NCBI GenBank assembly: GCA_007679095.1
Contig: VEFU01000044.1
Span: 1-38,453 of the forward strand
From: Paenibacillus bovis
GTDB taxonomy: Bacteria > Bacillota > Bacilli > Bacillales > Bacillaceae_C
DNA: 38,453 nucleotides
Direction of reading: 5' to 3'
Position numbers and translations under genes: made by a program. The notes under the pieces were generated by a model. The model did not search any database. It worked only from the letters and a program-made list of their open reading frames with translations, and had not been told where the DNA came from. Positions 1-8,500 of the stretch are shown here, one piece after another; the first letter of the stretch is position 1; every line of letters begins with the position of its first letter.

Positions 1-29
1 TCAAAAAGGAACTAATTGGGTGGCAAACC

Positions 30-70
30 TCTGCATTTTTAATTGCATTATTCTGCATTTTTCTATTGCA
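30..70. repeat. Direct repeats, candidate TnsB-binding sites
   Basis: Two near-identical copies lie in tandem at 30-47 and 52-70. Each begins TCTGCATTTTT and ends ATTGCA, and their starts are 22 bp apart. A shorter related copy, TCTGTATTTCTATGC, lies at 292-306. Tn7-like elements carry several transposase-binding sites of about 20 bp inside each end, next to the tns genes. The position and spacing fit that role, but this is inference because no matching inverted copies were found downstream of tniQ-2. Confidence 0.4.
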
Positions 71-291
71 AAATACAGCCAGATTAAATTTATAAATAAT
101 GCGAGAGAAATTCGAAAGATTATCATACAAATGATGTCATATCCTCTGATTGATAAACTCTAAATTTAATTGAAAAACCGAAGTAATAGAAGTGGTTATT
201 ACTATAACTTTTTTCGAATTGCGTGCACTATAAGCCATGTGGAGTGTTGGAGATTAAAATCGATAACTTAACGAGCTTTTTATTTGCATTT

Positions 292-306
292 TCTGTATTT
301 CTATGC
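292..306. repeat. Third, diverged copy of the upstream repeat
   Basis: TCTGTATTTCTATGC resembles the copy at 52-70 with one substitution and a few missing bases. It sits about 220 bp downstream of the paired copies and about 200 bp upstream of the tns promoter. It may be an inner transposase-binding site; support is weak. Confidence 0.25.
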
Positions 307-381
307 TTTAATAAATAGGTAGAAATTTTGGAAGAAAATCCAAATATACTGAAATAAGAACTTAATAATGATAAAATGCGG

Positions 382-443
382 AAGCACCGCTAATATACGA
401 TGGGTTACGTACCTGCATCGTTTTATTAGTGGTGCTTTTTTTT
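382..443 (+). terminator. Long hairpin plus T-tract upstream of the tns operon
   Basis: AAGCACC-G-CTAATA-T-ACGATG (382-402) can pair with CATCGT-TT-TATTAG-T-GGTGCTT (416-437), giving about 19 pairs with short bulges and a loop of 13 bases. An uninterrupted run of T follows. This is an intrinsic terminator shape. As no gene precedes it in the window, it may block transcripts entering from outside the element, or it may end a gene or RNA that begins before the window. Confidence 0.7.
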
Positions 444-507
444 ATTGTTATTTTAACAGAAGGAGGTAAGTTTTTCAAACGAAATTAAATCTAACTTTCA
501 ATTTCCA

Positions 508-536
508 TTGAACGAAAATTACTTTTAGTGTATAAA
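508..536 (+). promoter_or_regulatory. Predicted sigma-A promoter of the tns operon
   Basis: TTGAAC (508-513), a 17-base spacer and TATAAA (531-536) fit the vegetative sigma-A consensus. Transcription would start around 543, about 40 bases before the tniQ-1 ATG. It is the only good promoter seen between the 382-443 hairpin and the first gene. Confidence 0.6.
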
Positions 537-557
537 ATACTATTTTTTGCTAATAAT

Positions 558-575
558 ACCCCCGAAAGTAGGGGT
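558..575 (+). promoter_or_regulatory. Hairpin covering the tniQ-1 ribosome binding site
   Basis: ACCCC (558-562) is complementary to GGGGT (571-575) across a loop of 8 bases (CGAAAGTA). The GGGG is the only Shine-Dalgarno-like sequence before the ATG at 585 (spacing 10). The stem would hide it, which may keep translation of the first transposition gene low. Confidence 0.35.
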
Positions 576-584
576 TAGAAAATT

Positions 585-1862
585 ATGGAAAGAAGTATTT
601 TATATAACATAGAACCTATAGGAAAAGGGACACCTTTAGTTGAATCCTTAACTAGCTATATAACAAGGTTAGCAGATGCCCACTGTGTTCTCACAGGAGA
701 TTTAATTTCGATGGTATATGCTCCTTTATTAAACAAGGAGTATTTAACGAGGATTTCAAGGCGTGGAGGTAATGGTTTTTTTGACTCTGCAATAGGTATT
801 AATGGTTTGGGAAAATTAGCACTTGAGTTTAGTGATTTAACTGAAAAATTTACTGGAAGATCAGATATAAGCTCTACTACCCTCCAAAATTGGTCAGTAA
901 CATTGCCAAACAGGGGATTATTAAAGACAACAAAATCATGGTGTCCTTATTGTTATGAACAATCTAGATTAAATGATGAGGTAATTTATGACCCATTAAT
1001 ATGGAATTTCCAACTTGTTAATTACTGTTTAAAACACAAAAAACCACTAGAAAATATTTGTGGGAATTGTAGTAACACAGTACCGGTAATCAATAGAAAA
1101 TCACACCCCGGATATTGTTCCAGATGCGAAGCTTGGTTGGGTAATACCACTTCAATGAATGAAGGAATCTTAAAGAATACAAATGAGTCCTTATCTGATA
1201 TTCAGTTTATAGGAGAATTGTTGGCTAATAATGATCTTCAGTTATCAAATAGAAATCCGACAAATTCACTAAAATACTATATTGATGAAGTTTTTGATAA
1301 ATCTCCTTCAAAAGCTGCTCAGAGTTTTAATATACCAAGGTCAACATTGATGATGTGGATAAATGGTAAACATCTACCTACTCTTAAATATTTATTAGTA
1401 ATTTGCAAGATACTTGGAATTTCTCTAATAGAGTTTCTACATACAAAAAATCCTCAAATAAAAATAGGTTCGACTAAAACCATAGAAACAGGGAGAAATA
1501 AACATGATCATAAAAAAATAAGAAGGATTTTAAATAAAGTGATTGAGACTAAACAACCAATATCAATTAGTGAATTAGCGATAATGATTGGTTGTGACCG
1601 CAGGTTACTATCAAGAATGTATGAAACAGAATGTAATCAAATCAAAGAAATTTACAATGATCACTTACAAGAAAAAAAAGAAGATAGGTTAATTACAAAA
1701 ACTAATCAACTTAAAGATGCTGTAAATCTATTAGTAAAACAAGGAGTTTACCCAAGCAGAAGACAAATAGAAGATATTTTAGGAACTGGATTCCTGAAAG
1801 AGAAAACAATGCAAGAAAACTGGAATGAATTAAAAAAGGAGTTGTTAACGAATGTCTATTAA
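585..1862 (+). CDS. tniQ: TniQ-family target-selection protein (first copy)
   Basis: This 425-residue protein belongs to the TniQ/TnsD family, whose members choose the target site of Tn7-like transposons and recruit TnsC. The N-terminus (residues 9-40) has the family opening, with IEPIGKGTP followed by ESLTSYITRLA. Two zinc sites are visible: C120, C123, C148, H151, and C159, C162, C178, C181. Residues 234-286 look like an XRE-like helix-turn-helix, and the C-terminal third is charged and probably helical. It is a clear paralogue of the protein at 6607-8112. Its stop overlaps the next start by 11 bases, so translation is probably coupled. Which site it recognises cannot be read from the sequence. 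Confidence 0.85.
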   Translation: MERSILYNIEPIGKGTPLVESLTSYITRLADAHCVLTGDLISMVYAPLLNKEYLTRISRRGGNGFFDSAIGINGLGKLALEFSDLTEKFTGRSDISSTTLQNWSVTLPNRGLLKTTKSWCPYCYEQSRLNDEVIYDPLIWNFQLVNYCLKHKKPLENICGNCSNTVPVINRKSHPGYCSRCEAWLGNTTSMNEGILKNTNESLSDIQFIGELLANNDLQLSNRNPTNSLKYYIDEVFDKSPSKAAQSFNIPRSTLMMWINGKHLPTLKYLLVICKILGISLIEFLHTKNPQIKIGSTKTIETGRNKHDHKKIRRILNKVIETKQPISISELAIMIGCDRRLLSRMYETECNQIKEIYNDHLQEKKEDRLITKTNQLKDAVNLLVKQGVYPSRRQIEDILGTGFLKEKTMQENWNELKKELLTNVY

Positions 1863-2706
1863 CGAATATCAAATCAATAAATTAAGAGGATCAACAAGAC
1901 CATTTGAGAAGGCAATTATTGAATATATTTGTCTGGATACTTTTGTGTATATTCCTAACAGAAAAACTCTTCTGAGCAGGCCATGGTTAACGATATTGTT
2001 AGATGATTACTCTAAGAAAGTATTAGCGTTTTATTTATCATTGAATGGTCCATCGTATATATCCAACATGATGGTGATAAGGGAATGCGTTAAAAGTCAC
2101 TCTCGACTCCCTGAAACCCTATTGATGAATAATGGGAAAGAATTTAAAAGCGATGAGTTTAATAATTTATTAGCTTTATTTGGAACTACAGTCCAATTTT
2201 ATCCAAGTCCTATCCGATTTGAATCTAATGATTTATCTGGCATTGTTAATAATTTCGTTAGGAATGAAATTGAACGTGAAGAGTCTTTTTGGTCCATGGG
2301 AAATTTGAAAAAGTCACTTTCTATGTTGCTTTATGAAGTATATGATCGAAAAAATCATCAAGCATTAGGAACGAGTCCAAGAGAAATTTTTCAATCCACA
2401 TCTTATCGGATAGGTAAATATGGCACAAGATTAATACGTTATGATAATGAATTCAAGTTGTTAACTTATCCAATAGTTGAACGTAAAGTTATCGAGGGAC
2501 GAGGGATTAAAAACAATAATTTATATTATTGGACTATAGAATTTCTCCAACCAACATTTAATGGGAAAAAGGTAAAAGTTAAATTTGACCCCGTAGATTT
2601 AGACATTGCATTTGTTTGCATAAATGGCAGTTGGAAAAACCTTGATAGAACCAGCAATTTTATTGAACCGAGGAAAAAAGTAAGGAGTATCAATATAAAT
2701 GATTAA
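1852..2706 (+). CDS. Catalytically inactive TnsB-like protein
   Basis: This 284-residue protein matches only the RNase-H-like integrase core and following beta-barrel of the TnsB part of the next gene. Shared blocks include RPWLT-L-D-YS--VLAFYL, LRECVK, LYEVYD, IRYD and a GRGIK-NN-YY segment. All three DDE positions are changed. The first Asp (HIDHT in the active copy) is Glu24, the second (VDGGKDF) is Asn93, and the Glu is Leu128 or Ser129 depending on one gap. About 20 residues after the third motif are missing, as are the N-terminal DNA-binding region and the C-terminal tail. The frame is intact, has a good AGGAG site, and overlaps its neighbours by 11 and 8 bases. That suggests a retained accessory role rather than a decaying copy, but the role is unknown. 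Confidence 0.8.
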   Translation: MSINEYQINKLRGSTRPFEKAIIEYICLDTFVYIPNRKTLLSRPWLTILLDDYSKKVLAFYLSLNGPSYISNMMVIRECVKSHSRLPETLLMNNGKEFKSDEFNNLLALFGTTVQFYPSPIRFESNDLSGIVNNFVRNEIEREESFWSMGNLKKSLSMLLYEVYDRKNHQALGTSPREIFQSTSYRIGKYGTRLIRYDNEFKLLTYPIVERKVIEGRGIKNNNLYYWTIEFLQPTFNGKKVKVKFDPVDLDIAFVCINGSWKNLDRTSNFIEPRKKVRSININD

Positions 2707-5428
2707 GGACTTTGATTCATTATGCAATAAAAAAGGAATTAGTGATGAGAATAAAAACTATATCAATAATAGTATTAGAAATGCTGAACCGGCTCGTAAG
2801 GTTCGAAGCGGAGCGGGAAATGTTCCAGGTTTTTACTCTAGTAAAAAGATGGGGCTAACTATTCAGTTTGAAAGCCACACACTTGAATTGTGTGCAATCT
2901 ATTTAATGGAGTTTGATAAAGGCGTTTATGAGTATTATGACCAACCTGAAAGCTTCACCATCAATTATAAATTAAATGGTAAAAATCGAGGATATAGATA
3001 TACCGCTGACTTCTTTGTGATATCGGAAGATTTTATTGGTTGGGAAGAGTGGAAAACAGAAAAAGAACTATCTAAGATGATTGAAGAATCACCAGAACGT
3101 TATATATTAGATGAAAATGGACAGTGGAGATGTCCACCTGCCGAGGAGTTTGCAAGGAATAAGGGGTTATCATTTAGAATACGTTGTTCTAATGAAATTG
3201 ACTGGAATCTACAAAATAATATTCGTTTTTTAGAAGACTATCTTTTAGAAGAAAATCCTACAGTTTCTTTGCCTAGTCGGAATATTATTCTTAATTATGT
3301 TAAATCCAAACCTATGATTACTTTGGAAGATTTGTTATCTATTGAAGATACTGCATATACCGCAGATGATATTTACAAACTAATTATTCTGGGTGAAATG
3401 TATGTAGATCTCGAGCGTTTTCTTATTATAAATTTTGATAAGTTCCCTTTATTTATAAATAAAGAAACGGCCGATGCTATCCTGTATGTTAAGGAATCAA
3501 AAAACAAAGAAGTAAATGAAAAAACTGAAAACGAAGTAACTTTGGAAATTGGTAAAGAAATACTTTGGAATGGAAACCCGTGGACAGTTATTAATATTGG
3601 TGAGACTGAGATTTCTCTTTTAAATGAAACTGAAAAAATCATTCCATTACCAGTAAATGCATTTGAAGAATTAATAAAAATGGGTAGTATTAAGTCTTTT
3701 GAGAATGAACTATCAAAAAGTGATGAAGAATCTGAACTGATGGAAATCATAAGATCAGCAAGTCCCGAAACTCTCGCAGAAGCAAATGAGAAGTACAATA
3801 AATATAGAATGTATATAGATGGAGAAATTGTAGATGTTCCTTTGAGAACACTTAGATATTGGAAACGCAAAGTATTAAATGCTGAAAAAAAATACGGAAG
3901 TGGGTTTGTAGGGCTAATTCCGGAAAATCACAATAAAGGGAATTATACACGTAGAATAAGTAAAGATGTGATTGAATTAATGGATGAACATATTACAAAT
4001 CACTATGAAAATAATAAGCAAAGAAATAAGTCTTCAGTATATAGATTATTTAGGAATGCATGTTTAGAGAAAGGGTTTGAACCTCCAAGTAATAAAACCT
4101 TCTTTCAAGAAATTGAGAACCGTTCAAGCTACGAACAAGATATAAAGCGAAGAGGTCCTAAAGCAGCCTATAATAAAGAACCTTTATATTTGGAATTATC
4201 GCTTACTACACCAAGACATGGTACTAGGCCTTTTGAAATTGTGCATATAGACCATACAGAGCTTGATATTCAACTTATTTGTTCAAAGACCCAGAAAAAA
4301 CTAGGAAGGCCATGGTTAACTTTATTAGTGGATGCATACTCACGAAGAGTATTAGCTTTCTACTTAACATTTGATCCCCCATCTTATAAGTCATGTATGA
4401 ATACTCTTAGGGAATGTGTTAAGAAATATTCGCGATTTCCAAAAACAATAGTAGTAGATGGCGGAAAAGATTTTCAAAGTACTTATTTTGATACTTTATT
4501 AGCAACATATAACTGTCATAAAAAAATTAGACCAGGTGCAAAGCCGAAGTTTGGATCTGTTTGTGAGAGGCTTTTTGGTACAACAAATACGATGTTTATT
4601 AACAATTTAGCAGGTAACACACAATTATCAAAGCTAGTTCGACAAATGACAAAAGAGTTTGATCCGCGCAATCTGGCTATATGGAACTTAGAAATATTAT
4701 ATGAATTTTTAGCCAAGTGGCTTTATGAGGTCTATGATCAAGAAGAACATACTACTCTTAATCAAAGTCCTCGTGATGCCTATCAACAAAATATAAGAAA
4801 AACAGGTGAAAGAAAGCAAACATACATTAGATATGATACGAATTTTGAAATGATGACACTACCAACAACACAAAAAGGAACTGCAAAAGTTCAGCCCGGA
4901 AAGGGAATTAAGATTAATAATTGCTATTATAATTCGTATGAATTGAGCAATCCTGTTGTTGAAGGAAAACAAATCCCAGTCCGTTATGATCCATTTGATT
5001 ATAGTAAAGCATATGCTTATGTTGGGAATTACTGGGTACCTCTTCATTCCCAGTATGAGCTGGAGTTTGAAGGTAAGTCAGAGAAAGAAATTAAACTTAT
5101 TACAGCGGAAATTAGGAAGAGAAAGAGGGAAACTCAAAAACAAAAAATAAATGGTGTTTCAGCTTCAGAAATTGTGGATTTCTTAAAAAGTGCCGAAGCT
5201 CATGAACTTTTAGAGACTCAGAGACTTAAGGATCAAGCACTTAGGAGGTCATTGAGAGTAATTAGTGGGGGAAAAAGCACAGCTGCTTCCAGTATAAACA
5301 CCGAAAAAGTGTTAAGGAGTAATGAAAATAAAAGTTTTGAGGAGAAAGATTCTTCTAAGAAAATGGAACATGTAAAATACGACGGTGAAGATTTTACTGA
5401 ATTTAAAAAGTATGGGGAGTTTTTCTAA
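2699..5428 (+). CDS. tnsAB: TnsA-TnsB fusion transposase
   Basis: One 909-residue polypeptide joins the two halves of a heteromeric Tn7-like transposase. Residues about 50-180 are a TnsA-type restriction-endonuclease fold with candidate catalytic residues E63, D104 and E117-x-K119; TnsA cuts the 5' ends of the element. After a linker and a predicted helical DNA-binding region (about 350-480), the integrase core carries D518 (HIDHT), D587 (VDGGKDF) and E623 (CERLFG). The last two are separated by 35 residues as in classic DDE enzymes; TnsB cuts and joins the 3' ends. A barrel domain and a charged tail follow; in Tn7 the TnsB tail contacts TnsC. The stop overlaps the tnsC ATG (TAATG). TnsA and TnsB together should give cut-and-paste transposition. 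Confidence 0.9.
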   Translation: MIKDFDSLCNKKGISDENKNYINNSIRNAEPARKVRSGAGNVPGFYSSKKMGLTIQFESHTLELCAIYLMEFDKGVYEYYDQPESFTINYKLNGKNRGYRYTADFFVISEDFIGWEEWKTEKELSKMIEESPERYILDENGQWRCPPAEEFARNKGLSFRIRCSNEIDWNLQNNIRFLEDYLLEENPTVSLPSRNIILNYVKSKPMITLEDLLSIEDTAYTADDIYKLIILGEMYVDLERFLIINFDKFPLFINKETADAILYVKESKNKEVNEKTENEVTLEIGKEILWNGNPWTVINIGETEISLLNETEKIIPLPVNAFEELIKMGSIKSFENELSKSDEESELMEIIRSASPETLAEANEKYNKYRMYIDGEIVDVPLRTLRYWKRKVLNAEKKYGSGFVGLIPENHNKGNYTRRISKDVIELMDEHITNHYENNKQRNKSSVYRLFRNACLEKGFEPPSNKTFFQEIENRSSYEQDIKRRGPKAAYNKEPLYLELSLTTPRHGTRPFEIVHIDHTELDIQLICSKTQKKLGRPWLTLLVDAYSRRVLAFYLTFDPPSYKSCMNTLRECVKKYSRFPKTIVVDGGKDFQSTYFDTLLATYNCHKKIRPGAKPKFGSVCERLFGTTNTMFINNLAGNTQLSKLVRQMTKEFDPRNLAIWNLEILYEFLAKWLYEVYDQEEHTTLNQSPRDAYQQNIRKTGERKQTYIRYDTNFEMMTLPTTQKGTAKVQPGKGIKINNCYYNSYELSNPVVEGKQIPVRYDPFDYSKAYAYVGNYWVPLHSQYELEFEGKSEKEIKLITAEIRKRKRETQKQKINGVSASEIVDFLKSAEAHELLETQRLKDQALRRSLRVISGGKSTAASSINTEKVLRSNENKSFEEKDSSKKMEHVKYDGEDFTEFKKYGEFF

Positions 5429-6534
5429 TGGATCTAAGTTACCCAAAAGAAATATTATTTCAATCTATTGATGAAAGAATAAACTTTTTCGAAAAAAGGA
5501 CTATGGCGCACCCTAAATTAGTTGATTCGTATGAAGATTTAATGGGAAAAGTGGATGTCTTAAGTGGAAAAGGTAAAGTTTTACTGGTATATGGTCCAAG
5601 TGGTGTAGGTAAGTCTACATTGTTAAAAAAAGTAAGAAGTGAGTTTATAACTAAATTTTACGATGATATGTTAGAGGATAAAGGACTTATTCCAGTTTTA
5701 TCTTTAGAGGCATTTGCTCCCGAGGATGGAAAGTTTGATTGGATTGACTTTTATACTGAAGCACTAAGAAATTTAGATGAGATCTTAATTGAGGAAAAAA
5801 GATTACCATTACATGAAATAGGTGTTACAGTCCCAAACGAAAAAACAAAAAGAAAATTGAGACATTCTTTGATTAATGCAGTTAAATATAGAAAAGTTAA
5901 GGTTATATTAATCGATGAAGCACAACATATGACAAAGGTTGCGAATTCAAAGGGATTAAGGAATCATATGGATGCCATTAAATCGTTAGCATCAATATTT
6001 GGGATCCCAATCATACTATTTGGAACTTATGAATTATTGAGTTTTAGAAATATTAACGGACAATTGGGGAGAAGAACAACAGAGATTCATTTTTCTAGAT
6101 ACAACTCGGAGAAAGTTGATGAAATTAAAGCATTTAAATATGTCCTATTGTATTTCCAAAAGTCATATCCCTTACTTGAAGAACCTGACCTTATTAATGA
6201 GTGGAAGTATTTCTATAAGCACACTATAGGATGTGTTGGAACTCTCAAGGATTGGTTAAATGATACTTTTAACTCAAAAATGAAGGATAATATAGAAACA
6301 AAAACCCTTGTCTTAAGTGACTTTAAGAGATTTGAACCAACAATTGACCAAGCATATGTCATGGCTTCTGAAATTACAAGCGGTGAAACACAGCTTATTG
6401 AACAAAAAGAAGAAAAAGAAAATAAACTTAATAGTTGGTTAAAGCTAGACGAGAAAGAGGAAAACAGCGAACCAAAAAGTATTAATAAGCGTCCTGGAGA
6501 AAGAAAACCGAAACGTGATAAAACAGGTACTTAA
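5428..6534 (+). CDS. tnsC: TnsC AAA+ ATPase, transposition regulator
   Basis: This 368-residue AAA+ protein has a Walker A motif, GPSGVGKST, at residues 56-64 and a Walker B, ILIDEAQ, with D163 and E164. TnsC-type ATPases bridge the TniQ target selector and the transposase, and they mediate target immunity. A conserved region with FGTYEL and a sensor-like RRTTEIHF follows Walker B. The C-terminal 60 residues are lysine- and glutamate-rich and look disordered. The gene shares one base with the tnsAB stop (TAATG), the strongest coupling in the operon. A 72-base gap separates it from tniQ-2. Confidence 0.9.
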   Translation: MDLSYPKEILFQSIDERINFFEKRTMAHPKLVDSYEDLMGKVDVLSGKGKVLLVYGPSGVGKSTLLKKVRSEFITKFYDDMLEDKGLIPVLSLEAFAPEDGKFDWIDFYTEALRNLDEILIEEKRLPLHEIGVTVPNEKTKRKLRHSLINAVKYRKVKVILIDEAQHMTKVANSKGLRNHMDAIKSLASIFGIPIILFGTYELLSFRNINGQLGRRTTEIHFSRYNSEKVDEIKAFKYVLLYFQKSYPLLEEPDLINEWKYFYKHTIGCVGTLKDWLNDTFNSKMKDNIETKTLVLSDFKRFEPTIDQAYVMASEITSGETQLIEQKEEKENKLNSWLKLDEKEENSEPKSINKRPGERKPKRDKTGT

Positions 6535-6606
6535 GTTTAGTATTTTTATAAATGATATTTAAATATTCAGTTAAAGTAAGACCAATAATAGAAATGGAGT
6601 GGTTCT

Positions 6607-8112
6607 TTGAATGATATGAAATTTGATAACCTATTTTTGGACAAACTTAAAATCCCCCCCAGGAGTACACTTTATAATTTAGAGCCAATTGGTCTTGGGA
6701 CTCCATATGCGGAAAGTCTCACCAGTTATATTTCTAGATTGTCACAAAGTCATAATTTGAAAGTAACCACGTTAGTATGTAAAACTTTTACTACATTAGT
6801 AAATAAAGAATATATTGAGCAAGCATTTCAGACTGGTGGTTTTGGTTCTTCAATAAGATATATCAATGGAAATAGCCCTGTGAGTCTAGAGTATGTTTCT
6901 GCATTGGAAGAGTTAACTACAAGAAAAGACCTACTTTATTTAACTATGAATTCTTGGTCTGGGTTATTTTCAAAAAATGTAATAGGTGATACTAGAAAAT
7001 GGTGTCCAATATGTTTAGAAGAATTAAAAAGTAATGGGAAAGAAGTTTATGAGCCATTAATATGGTACATTAAAGGTATTGATACATGCGATAGACACCA
7101 AGTAAAACTTGAAGACAAATGTACAAATTGCGGCAAGAAATTGCAGTTCCTACACAATAATTTAATTGTTGGACACTGCCAATATTGTTCAGTATGGTTA
7201 GGGAGAGATAATCAAAAAAATTCTACTAACTTATCAGAATATGAAATATTTCTTTTTAATACCTTTAAACCATTAATAGAAAATGCTCTAGGTCTACAAT
7301 ATATACCAACAAAATGGAAAATTGGACATGTTTTGAATAAAGTTATGAAAGAAAACAATTTTATCAGTGTAACTCAATTTGCTAAATATTTTGATATCCA
7401 TCAAACCATGTTATCTAATTGGATTAATAACAAAGCAAAACCCTCAATTGAATCAATGTTTAAAATTAGCAATAAGCTTAATCTATCAATCTATGAGTTG
7501 TTTTATTGCAACCAAAATTGGAGTAACATTAATATTCAAGGTAAAAAAAGCTTTAAACGAAGTTTATTGTCAGTAAAAGAAATAGAAAATGAGTTAAGAA
7601 AGGCGATTAATGATAAACGAAATATTAGTTTGCATAAACTATCCAATGAAAAAAACTTTTCTTATATGACTGCTAAAAGAAATTTTCCTAGTTTGTGTGA
7701 GAGGTTGAAGGCTGCATATAAAACTAATAATAAAGTAGAAGAAATTCTACGCAAAGATGAAATTGATAAGAAATTAATGGCAACATTAGAGTTAGAGCCT
7801 CCGATAAGTTTTATGCAGTTTTCAATTAATACAGGGATACCTATTGTTAATGCAAAAAGATATTCCCCAGAACTGAGTAAAAAAGTAATAGATAGATATT
7901 TAAAATTTCGTGCAGAAGAGAAAGCCAAAAGATTTAGGGTTATTGAGGAAGAGATTAGGAATGTTATATTTGAATTAGATAGAAATGGAATCTATCCTGG
8001 AATAAAAACTGTTCAAAAAAAGTTATCTGATCCAAATTATTTTATTAAAAAGGAATTTAGAACAGTCTGGGAAATTGAATTAGAAAAATTAGGATATAAA
8101 AATAAAGTTTGA
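6607..8112 (+). CDS. tniQ: TniQ-family target-selection protein (second copy)
   Basis: This 501-residue TniQ/TnsD-family protein is a paralogue of the protein at 585-1862. Residues 25-60 repeat the NLEPIGLGTP and ESLTSYISRL opening. Zinc ligands are C133, C136, C161, H164, and C172, C175, C191, C194. A helix-turn-helix lies at about 252-298. The C-terminal 200 residues are longer than in copy one and contain two further predicted helix-turn-helix-like segments, as in TnsD proteins that read a fixed attachment site. The TTG start is chosen because GGAG lies 7 bases upstream; the next in-frame ATG is three codons later. Two selectors would allow two target pathways, which is inference. Confidence 0.85.
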   Translation: MNDMKFDNLFLDKLKIPPRSTLYNLEPIGLGTPYAESLTSYISRLSQSHNLKVTTLVCKTFTTLVNKEYIEQAFQTGGFGSSIRYINGNSPVSLEYVSALEELTTRKDLLYLTMNSWSGLFSKNVIGDTRKWCPICLEELKSNGKEVYEPLIWYIKGIDTCDRHQVKLEDKCTNCGKKLQFLHNNLIVGHCQYCSVWLGRDNQKNSTNLSEYEIFLFNTFKPLIENALGLQYIPTKWKIGHVLNKVMKENNFISVTQFAKYFDIHQTMLSNWINNKAKPSIESMFKISNKLNLSIYELFYCNQNWSNINIQGKKSFKRSLLSVKEIENELRKAINDKRNISLHKLSNEKNFSYMTAKRNFPSLCERLKAAYKTNNKVEEILRKDEIDKKLMATLELEPPISFMQFSINTGIPIVNAKRYSPELSKKVIDRYLKFRAEEKAKRFRVIEEEIRNVIFELDRNGIYPGIKTVQKKLSDPNYFIKKEFRTVWEIELEKLGYKNKV

Positions 8113-8237
8113 CGAGATATACAAGTATATTAAAATTTTCAAGTTATAATTTTTCAATTAATTCTCTTTATTAAGCCTGAGTGATTAATGACGAACAAAT
8201 TTATTTCAGTTGATAAAAATAGATGAAAGTAAGTGCT

Positions 8238-8271
8238 AAGAACCCCAACAATTTGTTGTTGAGGTTCTTTT
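8238..8271 (+). terminator. Terminator of the tns operon
   Basis: AAGAACC-C-CAACAA and TTGTTG-A-GGTTCTT pair around a short loop and are followed by TTTT. It lies about 125 bases after the tniQ-2 stop. Confidence 0.8.
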
Positions 8272-8447
8272 ATAATATTTTAGAGTAATCATTGAACCGT
8301 AATATTGCCGGAAGTTTTAATTTGAAGCATAAGGTAGCCGAGAGTATAAGGAAATTTTATATAGTAATTTAAAAAAGGTAAAAAAATAACACTTTTAACA
8401 TCTATTGTTTTAAAAATATATTTAAAAACATTGTAATATCAATTGAT

Positions 8448-8488
8448 GGCAAGGATATGCTTCAAAGTTAGGCAAGGATATATTTCAA
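8448..8488. repeat. Two 18-bp direct repeats
   Basis: GGCAAGGATATGCTTCAA (8448-8465) and GGCAAGGATATATTTCAA (8471-8488) differ at two positions and start 23 bp apart. They lie between the tns terminator and the 3' end of the LAGLIDADG gene. They could be binding sites near a transposon end or endonuclease-related; neither is shown. Confidence 0.6.
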
Positions 8489-8500
8489 GTCACAATCAAA

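Larger units (their letters stand above)
8113..8500. other. AT-rich gene-free stretch after tniQ-2
   Basis: It contains the terminator at 8238-8271 and the direct repeats at 8448-8488. No coding frame is recognised. It is where one end of a minimal element could lie, but no sequence matching the 30-70 repeats in inverted orientation was found. Confidence 0.5.

Noticed and set aside
30-70. Possible mini CRISPR repeat pair near the transposon
   Set aside because: The gap between the boxes is only 4 bases, so there is no room for a spacer. They fit protein-binding sites better.
382-443. Riboswitch or T-box leader
   Set aside because: No T-box AGGGTGG-type sequence or known aptamer core is present, only a long simple stem and a T run.
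3373-3870. 165-residue frame on the minus strand
   Set aside because: It lies wholly within tnsAB, has a low-complexity Ser/Phe/Ile composition from reading coding DNA backwards, and has no ribosome site.
8113-8500. Downstream end of the transposon
   Set aside because: No inverted copy of the 30-70 boxes and no convincing terminal TGT/ACA pair with target duplication could be found by eye.
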